Under the pieces are notes generated by a model. That model was given only the letters and a program-made list of their open reading frames with translations. It did not search any database and was not told the origin of the DNA. The position numbers and the translations under genes were made by a program. Positions 13,374-26,000 of a stretch of 64,000 bases of DNA are shown here, piece after piece; the stretch's first letter is position 1, and each line of letters starts with the position of its first letter. Origin of the DNA: Psilocybe azurescens (lineage: Eukaryota; Basidiomycota; Agaricomycetes; Agaricales; Agrocybaceae). The stretch lies in contig JAJIRX010000602.1 in the NCBI GenBank assembly GCA_023853785.1, positions 124,001 to 188,000 of the forward strand, given 5' to 3'.

Positions 13374-15095
13374 ATTAAAGAAATATCTGTTTTATTGACT
13401 GGAGTAGGACTTCGTTGCAACTGGGAGTGTTGTGGGGATTGACGATGTGATTTAGAGTTGGCGGGATACATTTTTATATCACTTTGCTCGCAAGTCTAAA
13501 TTCTAGGCCGTAAGTTACAGATCACAGTAAGGCCTAGTTGTGGACCAGGATGGACCCGAGGTATGAGCTCCCCGCTTCGTGCCCACTAGTCGGACTCTGA
13601 TTGCCATCTGGTTAGGTAAGCATTGGCGTCCCTTAACGCGTTCATTAAAGGCTGTTAGCGCCGATACTCTATATTACTCTACCCTGCCTTACTCTGTGCC
13701 CTCGCTTCGCTCTTCGAGTATCAATTGTTGTCCATTCTATTTGATTATCTATTTAAAGCATCTGGTGATATCCCAGCGCCGTCGTCGTTTGCTCGACAGG
13801 TACTTCGGATTAAACATACGCGTAGAAAGGTGGCCCGTTACAAGTACTTCTAGAACCACTGGAGGTAAGACTAAAATAGTTAGTTCAAAATTTGCAAAGT
13901 TTAAATCTTAAGAGTGCATCACTATCATAATAAAATTCTATCATGAGTATGGTTGCAGACTGGTATGAATCTTCCGGTTCACGATCAATCCGGTCGGCGA
14001 GTCTTGAGACGCGTCGGTCTTCGGTATTCCTTTCATACCATACCAAAAAATAGAGACTGCGGTGCTCGTTTGAATCTAGACGTGGCTCCAAAGGGGCCTT
14101 TTCAAAAGACCATTTCTCCTTTGTCTCTACGCACTCTCTCCAGATCAAACCTCGAGTTCGCTACGCATCACACATCAAGGCTTGAGACCGCTTACGCGAT
14201 GATACACATCTATTTAAAGATTCTGGCAACTTTCTTGTTGACGCTTGCTCGACAAGTACTGACGAATTAAACATACGTGCAATCGCCAAATGGGCCATTG
14301 ACAAATCGAAGGTTTGAATGCCCGAAAAAACTAACCAACTCAGCATTTGCGAGGGGCCAAAAGTGCAATGCGACAGAGATATGTCGAAGTATGTAACACT
14401 GCGAATACTCCAGATCTATGCGTTCGGTGAGACGCGACGGCCTTCGGTATATCTCTATATACCCCATATCTGCGCCATTAGATAACAAGTGCACCTCCCC
14501 AAATCTCGTTTTAGTCTAGACGCAATTGCGAAGGGTATACGGTACTTTGGGATCAAAATTCTCCCTGGCTTCAATACACGCTATTTCTTCTCAATGGATA
14601 AATCAGGGTTGAGCTTGTTGCATGTCAAGTTATCTTGTTAATACCTGTAGACCTTGTTTGCAGTATCGTGCGGTCATTGTTGTGTAACGTTGCGAATAAG
14701 ACAGCAACTCTTAAGTAAATAATACATCTAAGTTCATCAAAATTAACATGAGGCGTGCGACCTCGCTCACGACGAGTCACTGCTCCTCCTGAAAATTAGT
14801 TTCATGATTGACCCAAAGTTGATAGAGATCATACGGTGGATCCCCTCCCCGAACCCTCTTAGAGTCTCTTCCTGTGCCTGGAGTCTTCTATCTTGTTTGA
14901 CTTTAAAATTTTATTTCGAATGTGAGAACAGATGGTGATTGTATTAAACTATATCCTTGGGACCACTTTTAATTTACAACTCTAGCTAAATAGATAGGTA
15001 AAGGATGGGATGGCAATGGCTGAATGCATTGAGATAATTTATGGTCAGGGCTATACTAGTCATTGATGTCTAAGGGGAATGAATGGAAGTGCTTT
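13374..15095. repeat. Gene-poor interval containing a diverged direct duplication
   Basis: No gene is recognisable. Two pairs of segments about 450 bp apart resemble each other. About 13749-13840 matches about 14208-14300: both contain a TCTATTTAAAG stretch, then a GCTCGACA stretch and AATTAAACATACG or close variants. About 13975-14100 matches about 14405-14535: both contain a GGTGAGACGCGACGG-like stretch, a CTTCGGTAT stretch and a TCTAGACG stretch. They look like an old tandem duplication of roughly 450 bp that has diverged by point mutation and small indels. Confidence 0.45.
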
Positions 15096-16290
15096 TTAAA
15101 ATTCGAACTTTGGAAAAATATTGCCGGTGGTGTTGATTTGCTTGAATAGAGGGCCTATTTCATTAGGGATAAAATCGATCCACCCAGCTTTCGGTCCAGC
15201 CGAGGTGATGCTATCTTGAGCGAGAACAAGTGCCACTCGGATGACAATTAGCCAAATCTAGATGTGTTACATCAGCTTGAGCTTCTCATATCGAAGACGT
15301 TTAACGTACATTGTATAAGGTGTAAGAGGTCTGATCCGCACCGGCCTCGTGAATAAAATAGAAGCGAAGACCAACAACGGCACCGAGAACCAAAGCGGTC
15401 CAGTCTGCCGCGTTCCACTCTTTATGTACTGCCATCAAGATGGCGGTCCATGCGACTAAGAGTATAGGCATGGAGGCCCTGCTAGATCGAGGAAGAACGA
15501 TGGGGATGGTACTTCGACCTTCTTGGATGTCCCCGATGAGGTCCCGGAAGTCTTGAGCATGGATGGTGGTCAAGATGACTGAGGCGTTGATGATCAAGGG
15601 TAGAAGTATTTTGGCATCGAACATCTTGTCACGATCTATTAGAGTCAGAAGTCAGTAGATGGCCCATACAGATGCTGGTAAACTGAAAATCACCTCCGAG
15701 TGAGATCAGGATAGCACCCGTGTCAAACGTTGAGTATGCGATCGCGTTTAGAGCTGTTCTCGGGAACCAATGTGCATCGTAGCCGCACTCATTGTGCAGG
15801 AAAATGGCCGTTGACATAACAATACCGACATCCAGAACACCGAAGGCTGCCGAGAGAATGAAGCATGCCGGCATCATGAACCAGCGCAAAAACAACGCGT
15901 TCCTGACCGACAGACGCCCGGCAGGAATGGGTCTCCACGGTTTATTCTTTGCATCCTCTTCTGGAGACAAGCTCTGGTTTGATATGCAAAATTGGAGGAG
16001 GTGAAGTGTTACAAATGTGAAAGCTTTGGCTGCTCTTATCGGTGAGGTGTTGCCAGTTATAAATGTGGCGAAAGCAACCTAACGAATAAAATCAAACGAG
16101 AGTCAATGAGCGGAATACAAAGACCACGTACAATGGGCATTATTATCCCTACAATATCTGACTTGATAAAAAGCCATAGTGTGAGGATATTGTAAGGGAG
16201 GGTTGGCGCGGCTTGATTAAGGGCATTTATTGGACTAGAGAGCGATGGAGTACTAGAGAGAGATAGAATATTTAGAACAGTTGAAGCCAT
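15096..16290 (-). CDS. UbiA-superfamily prenyltransferase/cyclase-like membrane enzyme
   Basis: Four or five exons. The start at 16290 (MASTVLNILSLS) gives a hydrophobic N-terminus. The first Asp-rich region is NQSLSPEEDAKNKPWRPIPAGR (16004-15900 area), where NKPWRPIPAGR is diagnostic of the superfamily. The second, HAQDFRDLIGDIQEGRSTIP (about 15520-15570), has the DxxGD metal-binding pattern. Multiple transmembrane helices follow, including LRWFMMPACFILSAAFGVLDVGI and MPILLVAWTAILMAV. The last exon ends PLFKQINTTGNIFPKFEF with a stop at 15096. UbiA enzymes bind Mg-prenyl diphosphate and prenylate aromatics or, in some fungi, cyclise terpenes. The first motif has Ser where the canonical NxxxDxxxD has its first Asp. 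Two P450 genes flank it, which suggests a small secondary-metabolite locus. The substrate cannot be read from the sequence. Confidence 0.88.
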
Positions 16291-19200
16291 GGCTAGGTGA
16301 CTATGGGATGAGCAGGATGATAAACGTTTGCTTTCTAACAAGACCTTTTATATCTACATGTTGGTGAGATAGCACGAGGAGACTTGTAGCTTAGATCAGG
16401 ATTACCAGCAATCCGTATTACCAGCATTGAGTTTGCATACTATGTTCCAGGTAGACTGATCGGGCGGGCATTTGCACCCATGGCCGGTGCTATTATGCTG
16501 GGATAGTCTCTCTCAATAACGAAGGGTTATCTCCAGCTGGTGATCGCAATGCAACACTGTCATCAAATTGTACGAAGGGAAATTCTTTCTGGGCATAGTA
16601 GAAAAATTTTTGACCTGACAAAATACCATGAAGAAAGCACTTTACACCGTTTCTTTTTCTACATATTTTTTTGGGTCCAAGTTTGAGCACCATGTACCAT
16701 ACCGCAAAACTGTTACTAACTGACAATCCGTAGTATATCATACCCTGATCTAAGTACAGTGACCGAACGGACGTATAACCTGACCAGTCCGGAAGATCGG
16801 ATAACACTTCGACATGTACAGCAACGTGCACCTAGGCACTAGTATGGCAGCATTTCAATCAAAATGTCTCTTGCATTTGACGTTATTCCTCAATAAACCT
16901 AGGCCCCCATCCGCTCGGACGATCTATAAATAACTGATCTACCAGAAGTCCTCGATAATTATAGGCCATTCGGGGCAGCATCTGACAAAATCCAGATCCT
17001 CAAGATACCGGATCTAATTACATATCTGGGTTGCCCGCCCAGATGGCCCTCCGGTTTCCCACTGCACCGCTACCACTACTACGCTTAATTTGATACTGAT
17101 CTCTTGCTCATATGTATTGATATCTCAAGCGTTTGGGTGGCTCGGATCGCACAGAGAGTAGATGTATACCAATAACGGAGGTTTAAACTACATTGTCTGT
17201 TCTCACAGGGTAGACCGATTGGCGGTTTTGTCGGGATTGTTGTGGGAAGTGTCAATAGTAATAATTGTTGTAAAGCGTTTTCCCATAATACGAGAACACT
17301 AAGATTAATTGAATTTTTGGTCTTTCGTAGTCTCAGCCTCCGATGGCCTCGCGATACAGATACCCGCTTTAAGTCTGGCTTGAGAGGTATCCCACCGTTG
17401 ATAGAGTCAGGGTAGGCTCGGCCTCGAACCCTCGCTGCGGAACATATGCCTATTTTAGGTAGGAATGCCCCAAAGGGGATCTGATCCGAGCGAAGACGAG
17501 AGGCCAAGGCAGTTCTCTTCAAATCAATACTTCAGGTAGATGTTAAACTAAGTTGACTTGTTTGCACGGCATCACGTCCACATTTAGTAGCCGAGTCTAA
17601 TCCCTGTATAATCTACAGTCACTCCGGCCTATGTCTCAAACTCTAATCTTTGACAAAATCCTTATCACACCCCTTTGTTCGTTGTCCATGTTGAGGTTGG
17701 GATTGCGAGTTATTCCGTGACATCATTACGCATATAGAAAGGACGTCTACAGAGCAGGGCATGGGTAAAAATTAACACGGAGCGCCATACTCTGCGACTA
17801 CTACCATGTTATTAACTTATGGTCAAGCATTGCGATGGTGTCAAACGGAATTTAGTAAGAAAGACCTTTCTACTGGCGAATCTATCATTGACACATAATT
17901 TGAATTGACTGAGAGAGATTAGAAATTTTCCTACATTCAAATGAGCCACCATAGCTTTATGTGAAAGTAGGAATGACTTATTAAGCTTCATTGTATTACC
18001 ATTTTCTGGTAATGCGTGACGGTTGTCCAGACTTCAAACCTGGCTTCCGAATGGGACGCATACAGACAAGAGTTCTCGTCTTCTTTGGGCTGCGATCGTA
18101 TTTATCGGTACCGAGAACCTTGGGATGCTTCCGTTCCTGAGCATAACTAAATGGAGAGAATTCCGAAGCTCAAGGGATTTAGAAGGTCGCTGGCTGATAT
18201 CATTTTTAGACGTGTGCAGAAATAGCCCACGACTCTTATGCCAATATTAGAACGTGCCACCACAACTTGCTGCTTTTTGAAGACCACGTTTGATCTTCAT
18301 TGAGCTCCGACAGCGCACTAGCAGTCGCCGCCACCTAAGACCGTGCGTGACAATCCGAATAACAACGGAGTGAATTTGTCAATGTCACTTGTCAAAACAC
18401 ATGTACCCTATTCACTATACAATTTGAGGCCTTCCCGGAAATAACCCATAATGAAGATAGTGAGCAGGGAGAATGAACATCCATACGTCGACATCAGAGT
18501 CCTCATGTCAGCTCGTTACCTCGGTCTCTTCGAGTGCTTGGTGGCCCAAATAGACGTTTAAGCTAGTGGTCTGTGTGTTTACGGTTTGCCTATTGGGACA
18601 GAAAGGTAGAATTCATGGGTATGATGTTGTTCATGGTCTTGTCTAGGACTCCGAGTCGACGGACAAGTTGCATCGTATTGATCTGCAGATTCAAGTTGCA
18701 GCTGGCTCCAACAACACCAGTTTTCGGCGCCGCACTGCTCTGTCGGGGTTCGATAAAGATCAACTCGGGTGTCTTCATGAAGAAATGTAGCTGGCCGGGG
18801 TGGTCTACCCTAATAGCGTAACTAGTCTAATCTCTTAGATGCTAATGGCACATAGAACACACGAATTGAACACAAATATCCATTCCGGGGGTGCCCTTGA
18901 ACCACCGCAAGTTTATATCTCACAGCAAGTTTCTCTACACCAACGTATACCTGATATATCTGAGCATTCGAAGTGGATTTGGCGTATCAAATGCTACAAT
19001 CAGTATTCGGAAGTATACAGTGAGGGAGGTGACCTTCCGCGATTCTGTTAACTCTTGGTAACCGGGCCGTACATCTTCCGGTTTAGCGCCCATTGGCTTT
19101 CATTGGCATGGCTTCTCACCATGTGTCCGGCCTGGTGCGGATCAAGGGGTTTGAAGTACTGGGCACTCGGGATCACCATGATAAGTGCTCAGGAGTTGTT

Positions 19201-19438
19201 ATATTGTAGTGCCATTCTAATGATAACTACAGTGACTAAATTGCTCTGCATTCTCTAAAGACTGCGTTAAATAAAGTACAAACATCCAATCTCAGAAGAC
19301 GGCACTAGTATATATGGGACTCAGATGGATTCCAATCAGACTGTGCATACAAGGACAAATGGTAATATGAGGATGATACATGAGGATCCATGGTATTTTC
19401 ATATGAAGTCTGGGCTTTCATTATCATTATGCCGTCGA
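16291..19438. other. Long gene-poor interval inside the P450/UbiA block
   Basis: About 3.1 kb. Open frames of 60-145 codons exist (17085-17522 on -, 16493-16831 on -, 18573-18821 on +), but none has a known motif, consistent codon use or credible splice extension. It may hold decayed gene or transposon sequence. I see no terminal repeats and no intact RNA gene. Confidence 0.4.
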
Positions 19439-21764
19439 TTATTCAGAATTAATTCCATCAACTCTGGAAACAAGTAAGGGCATCATAGCTCCTTCCAATC
19501 CCTTGATTTTCGGTCGACGTACAAGAGAGTAGTGAATGTCCATCGGTGTTTCTGGACCCTGAGGTAATTCAAATATGAAGTGGCGGAGAAGAACTGCCAA
19601 GACAATCTTAAAAGAATGTAAGAAATCAGTAAATGCTACACCAAAGATACCAGTTGGCTCGGGTCAAAAGAGTTACCTTCATTTGCACCATTACGAAAGC
19701 TTTACCGACACATATCCTTGGCCCATCTCCGAACGTCCATAGTCGACGCTTCTCCGAAATGGCATCATTGGGATCATCACCGGATCTCGAGAGGTAAGTG
19801 TCCATCCAACGGTCAGGGGTTAAACTGTAAGCCATCCGAGCCCCAAATCGACGGCGAAGAGTTCAAGTAATGGTTAGGAATGATTATATTTGTTCCCTTT
19901 GTTATTGGAATCCGATCAACCAGCTTCCCAGATGCGTCTAGAATAGGCTCTTTAAGGTGGAGGATATCGTCTTCGTTGGCCTTAATTGTAAAACGTCAGA
20001 TATAACACTGGCCGCGATCGGTGGACAAGCGACAGAAACTCACTACCCGAGGCGTCTCTCCGACTGTTGGACGCAACCTTAAAGCTTCTGATATGACTGC
20101 GTCTAGAAACGGGCAGGAAAACTGCAGGCTAGACCACTCCAGTTCTGCTCCTGGGCATGCAGTTATTTCTTCTCTAACTCGGTTCTGCATTTCTGGATGG
20201 CGGGCGAGCTCAATCAACACCCACTAGAGCAGTCATACTATCAGAAAAAAGCACCATATGACTGTTCTCGCTGAGTCTTACCACAAGCATTACTACATTG
20301 GTTTTGGATTAGTAAACATCATCCACGTTGATAAAAAGAACATACTGACTTCCCGGGGAGTCGGAACCCGCAATAAGAAGGTTTTTCATCTAATGCAATG
20401 CACAGTATCACCAGATTTGCGGTCGAACCAGCTAGCAGTCGTAGTTGACTCACCTTGGCGAGAATTTCTTCTTTCCCTTCAGGAGATTGTAGATCAGAGC
20501 CATCATCTTCGGCCTCTTTGACTGAAGATGCGTTTCAGTAGATATGGTGCAGTGAATGGGATACGAGAGTAGCTCACCAAATAACTCGACAATCGATTTA
20601 TCGCGAGTCTGGGCATCACCCTCAAGGTCAGAGTTCTGGTTCACCACGACTCCTTCGAGCATTACGCGTGCCGACTCAGATAAATCTTTGTTGAGTTGGT
20701 TTCGCTTAGTCGGTAGCCTCAGGATCCACGGAAGGAAAATCGAGACGGTATAGGCGAGCATCCCCAACTTGGTGGGGATCGTAGTGTTGAATACTCGAAG
20801 AGCTTCTTCGACCGTCGATTTTTTCCCGTCGAGGGTGTTGAATTGATGACCGAATACTGTGTTCCCAACTGTGTCTAATCTAGATGTAATATTAGATGCA
20901 TGTCGTCAAGATTCAGGTAGAAAGGTATTCATACACCAGTTTCATTGTCCTGTTATGCGGATTGTGAAGAAAGCAAAATACACCAATGGTTGCTTCACGT
21001 ACCATTCGTGCATTTCAACCTGTACTTTAGTCTCAGGAGCATTCGAGTCAAGCATTTTATCCCAGACACCTTTCAACTATTGCTGGTATTAACGCAAAGG
21101 AATAATACTCTAGTATGATGACAAACTTTATATGTAGAATCATAAAACGACGGGGTCATTTTCTTGATCACTGCGGGGCTGAAAGCAGGGTTCATGGTTT
21201 TTCTCTGTCTGTAACATGTATGGTGAGTTTGTAACCAAGTGAAGAGTTGTATTAGTCTCTATCACCTTCGATGAACCTCTCCTTCAACCCACAACAGACC
21301 GCGCCCGATGACTTGGTCGATGATGGCTCTGAAGCCCGGGGTTCTGACATACGTATACGTATCTTTCGAAAAATATGCGCGACAGCTTTCAAATCAGAAA
21401 CCACAACAGCCTCAGAGCCTAGCAGGAGCGGAATATGATACACTAATCCGTATCGATTCGCCCAGTTTTCATAGAGGATATTGGGATGCGGGGAGAGGCG
21501 GATGAGCCGTGTTACGCCAAAGAAAAAAGTTCGCCTTGGGTGGGCCACGAAGGCGGACAGTCTGAGAGCCTGGTTTAACACCCAACCGATGAATGACAAT
21601 TGCGAAAGAGGATGAGCAATATAGACACAATTGTGAAGTTTTCCATGATGGGGATGAGATGCAGACTGATGGCGGTGGACGGTGTGATATAAATATGCAA
21701 TCCAGCAAAGGATTCGGTGGCAGGTGACTCTACAAAACAATAATGTAGTTGTTAGTCGTCCCAC
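19439..21764 (-). CDS. Cytochrome P450 (P450 B)
   Basis: Conserved parts in order: RLRGPPKANF, then FFGVTRLIRLSPHPNILYE (about 21570-21440) and the WANRYGLVYHIPLLLGS block. The I-helix LLIAGSDS (about 20360-20390) is followed by NVVMLW-VLIELARHPEMQNRVREEI across small exons. Then come FLDAVISEALRLRPTVGETPR with the ExxR motif (about 20070-20100), RWMDTYLSR, and the haem loop FGDGPRICVGKAF (about 19690-19730). It ends KGLEGAMMPLLVSRVDGINSE with a stop at 19439. This is a typical agaricomycete E-class P450, distinct from P450 A. The six-A run at 21523-21528 separates RGPPKAN from FFGVTR by one base. Upstream of that, the N-terminal anchor is not cleanly resolved, so the start at 21764 is only the furthest plausible Met. 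Confidence 0.88.
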
Positions 21765-22162
21765 CTTCAGTACAATCTAAATGACCGGAAATTTTTCATT
21801 GGTGACTAAGGCTTGGTCTGACTGGGACGGCAAATAGCTGTCGCTCGGTCTTCATAGTAGGACTTAGCTGTGGTCTTATGTTCGAACTGAAAGTAGAATA
21901 TTCTGCTTCAGTACCAGAATTTATAGTGCTCTTGTGGGACGATAAGTTGGTAGTTTCTATAAAAAAAAAGGTCAGGTGTACCGGCGCCCGTATCGCCTTC
22001 AGAAAGATAAGAACAGAATGACATTCAATGCAAAATTACGTACGACTACATTAGGCAAGTGGTATAGCTTCAACTTGAACAGCAAGAGAGAGATATCTGG
22101 AAGCAGAGCCTGAAATATGTAACAAGCGCATCAACTATAATTGAAACAGTCTTTGTGCGTGT
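21765..22162. other. Intergenic interval
   Basis: About 400 bp between the 5' end of P450 B and the 3' end of the MGMT gene, both on the minus strand. It includes a short A run at about 21960. No gene or repeat is seen. Confidence 0.4.
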
Positions 22163-22812
22163 TCAAGGTTTCCACAGAACTTGTTTAGCGGTCAATAAAT
22201 GTCCACTGTCATTAAATTGGACCCCCTCTTCAGAGAGAAATGCGATCTTGTCGCTGTAGCGTGTTCCGGTTTTGTGGTCTTTGCCCCATTCACCAAAGAA
22301 TCCGCCCACAAATAGATTGGACGCTATGATTCGATGGCATGGTACATATGGACTGAAGGGATTGTTTCGCAGAGCACTTCCAACTAAAGTATTCAATCAG
22401 TGAAGGATCACGATGTTACTCGAGTGCATACCTGAGCGTGGAGAGCCGCCTACGGCAGATGCAACATCTTTGTATGTTGTGACTTTGCCCTTCGGGATGG
22501 TTCTGGTAAAGTCATAAACGGCCCATTGATGCGATGATAATTTCTAAAGACATGGGTTACTTCGTAGCAAGTGAGCACAGAATGCTTCAAGATTCACCTT
22601 TCCTGCCTTAGTTCTATACTTTCACGATGCTCAAAAGTTTCTGGATAATGAAAGGGACTTGGTAATGAGGCATTCTTGGATGGCATCGCATCACTGTCAC
22701 TTTCTGTCGCAGCTTTGGTGAAAAACCGAGAGATCGTAATGCCTTCAGAGTAGCTGCCTCGGTGCGGACGCTGATCAGAGACGACATTCACGAAAGTTCG
22801 TTGCACGGGCAT
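22163..22812 (-). CDS. Methylated-DNA--protein-cysteine methyltransferase (MGMT)
   Basis: Three exons. Exon 1 (22812 to about 22600) begins MPVQRTFVNVVSD and is not conserved. Exon 2 encodes HQWAVYDFTRTIPKGKVTTYKDVASAVGGSPRS (about 22430-22560), the DNA-binding winged-helix part. Exon 3 (22396-22163) encodes VGSALRNNPFSPYVPCHRIIASN with the acceptor cysteine in PCHR, then LFVGGFFGEWG and KIAFLSEEGVQF, ending KQVLWKP. The enzyme transfers the alkyl group from O6-alkylguanine to its own cysteine in a suicide reaction. About 190 residues, normal for fungal MGT1. The frame is intact across all exons. Confidence 0.93.
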
Positions 22813-23073
22813 GGCAAATATCAGTAATTGTCTTGTTACCGCCGTGGTTGAGTTTAAATGTTACACTGTACAGACTTGTCGGTACCGTCATGACTCAATA
22901 TCACGCACCACGTGAGACACATTAGGGGCGGGATTTTCGTGAATATGCGCTTCACACTCGGAATCAGATACATAGGCCCGGATATATATGACGCGCATAT
23001 GAGAATATAAATACGATTCCAGGAAAGTGAAATCGACAGCCAGGTAAAATTAGAACGACGCTGTGAGTAAGTA

Positions 23074-26000
23074 TCACATTTGAAGATTATGGACAACCTC
23101 TTTTCTTGCCCATTCAGCTACATCGACTTCTTTGGAGCACTCCCTGCAACGATGACGACGACTGTTCGACAACAACAATCTCGGTGTCAATTTATCCCAA
23201 GCTCCGCATTTCCGATTTAGCGACATAGAGGCTTTCCAAAGCATTTCCAGAAGCTTAGATGCGAAATGTCTCGAATTGGATGCAGAGGATGCAGTATTGG
23301 ACAATCGCTGATGGATATTGAGCGATCGGTGAGGAGGATGGGATATGCTTTCGGAATGATTCACTCCAGTCGCGTCCAGGTCGACTTCGATTTCAATACC
23401 TCTCTCGAACACCTCAAGACACTTGACGGCAAGATCCAATAGGGTCGGTAGGCTTGAAAGGGTAGGTCCAGCCAGGGAAGAAAGACGTAAGATGACTGGC
23501 ACAGCATGCGGGAAGTTTTCGTGTGCAGTGGCTGTTGGCAGAATTAGCATCGAAACATATTGATAGTCTATCGCGTAAATGCTTACAGCAAATTTTCTCG
23601 TCTAAGAAATATTCCAAGCACCTGCAGATGATTACTCTCCATTCACCATTGGTCGAGGCTTCGATTTTGTCCGCATCCACTATGACGATAATGTTTTCGA
23701 GAATCTTGATCCATTCCACGCCTTCAGCTTTTGTAGACGACTGAAGTAGTTGCATTTCAATCCAAGGCAAAAGCGCCGATTTCAGGACTAGGGACGTCGT
23801 GGCCTGCATGTTACAGGTCAAGTTTGCAAGAACCTGCGAAAAAGTATGAAATCAAAATTACGATTCTCCGCATTGAAGGAAAAATGGTGCGGACCTCCAA
23901 TATAGCCATTCTCAATGGCGCATCCTCACTTTCTTTCGAGCTCTGGAACAGACTCGCCAACAAATCCCAAGTATGCCTTCTTTTCAAAACTCGCCAGTCC
24001 TCAGAGCTCACCATCCCATCGGCCAGGAATTTGATGATCCAAGTCCGTTCTTTCTTCCAGCTCTCATCCGCGCTACTGTACAGCAGCCCATAAAGCATCG
24101 GCACGTCCTCAGTGTCAAGAGACGGCCTCTGGAGGAGGAAGCGGGCTGTGATAGGATAGACGAAGTTCGAGGGATTGAAGATTGCACGAAGAGAGTGCAT
24201 GAGAAGAAGAGTTGTGTATGTGGGTAGGCGACGGGGGCTTTCTGCTTCCGTGAAACTGGTAAGAACAGGTGTAGGCATCAAATCTTTGAGAAGATTGAGG
24301 ACATATAGGACATGAGGCTGTTCTTGCAGGTCTGCAGTCTGACGAAATGAATCGGTCAGCCTGGTGAAAATATAGAATAGAAGTTTACTTACCTGCATCT
24401 GCCTCCACAAGCCGACGACTTGACACAAGGCTAGATCGCGCATTTGTCCATCTTTAGACGACAGCGCCCGGATGAAGAGCGAAGCTATGTTTGTCCTGAA
24501 TAGTTCTATCCATGCAAACGCAGAAGCCGGAGGCTGATCTGACAGCATTTGACTGAAAAGCAACATCAGGAAAACAGGGTCATACAATCCAGCTTCCTGG
24601 GGTTCGACCTCGACTTGTGATTGATCTTCCAGAGATCTCCAACGCGGGAAGCTCAGGCATGTCTTGAGAACGACAATGGGATCCAGAGACTGAATGGCCT
24701 CAATGCAGTATGAGATGGAGTGACGGGGTTGGAAGACCACCGAGCAAGGAGTGGTGCCACTGATAATTTCTTCTCGCCTTCAAAGAGCTGGAAAGATAGA
24801 GAGGATGCGGAGATCGGAGCGTGATAACGTTCCTCGATATACTCTGATAAGCGGCTCGATATGAGTAACTTGACAAGTATTTGTTGGATGAAGATTGAAT
24901 AGACGATAGAGAAGCTCCACTAGCTTTTCTCTGACATTCGATAATTCTACCAACGAGCTTAAACAGACTTTAAAGAAATGGGGGTGTTGAATGACGCTTT
25001 GAAGAATCCGATTGACGATGAGAGGCTAATGTAAGATCAGTCAACACCAGTTTGATTTGGATCCATATTTGATCATACCTTCAATTGGCAGGTCGACAGG
25101 CAAGAAAGAGCAAGGGAAAGGGCAGGTACGCTCGAAAAGCGATTTTGGATAATGACTGTCAGTAATGTTTCGACCAAATATGCCTTCGAAACACCGGCCT
25201 CTTGGACGAAATACACTGTTGCAATTTGGTCAGAACCATCGAACTAGGAGAATGAAAAGAGTAGCAACCTAGGTTTTCTGTGAAGACGCGTGCTTCCGGT
25301 GTTTCTTGATCTTCGGAAAATAGGTCAATGCAGACCTGCATACCTCGATCCAAGAGGACGGAAATGGCGTGAGTATTTGACTTGAGCACACTTGCAAGAA
25401 GCGACCCTGTAGAAATCAACTCAGGGGTTAATTTGCTCGGTGGCAAGGCCTCGAGTTCTTTTTGAAGGACATCCTGAACATCGGATGAATCCGGACTGTA
25501 CGTTGAGAAAATATCAACCAGACACCGTTGTGCTTGCATGCGAAGGTCTAGCGGACTCGAGGAACGTGTGATTACGTTGACAATTTTTGGAATAAAAGGC
25601 CACCATACATCAGCTTCGACGGATGACTTTTTCGATGAGTCGGATGAATCAAGGAAAGCATGTATGATTTGGTATAACGTGTTCATCTTTTTGTTGAAGA
25701 CATTCCGATGATCTGAACCATTCGATGAAAATTTCAGGCGAGTACGAGTGTCGGTAAATAAGACCAGATATGATCTTGGATGTCGATTTGGAAAAAACGG
25801 GTTGCTGAAGGAAAGAACGGATGTCCAGCTCGACCTTGACGGATCGCTTATGCTGTGTCCAGCGTCCAACTGCTCTCCTGGTAACATCGACTAGGTCGCT
25901 CGAGCTCGACGGTGTCGAGGACAAGGAGCAGCCATCTAAACCGATCGGCAAAGACGCTTCAATTGCTGCGGCGATTACACCGTCAAGCAAAGTCGAACCT

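Noticed and set aside
16493..16831. 112-residue minus-strand frame as a gene
   Set aside because: No domain, no exon support, and composition like the surrounding non-coding DNA.
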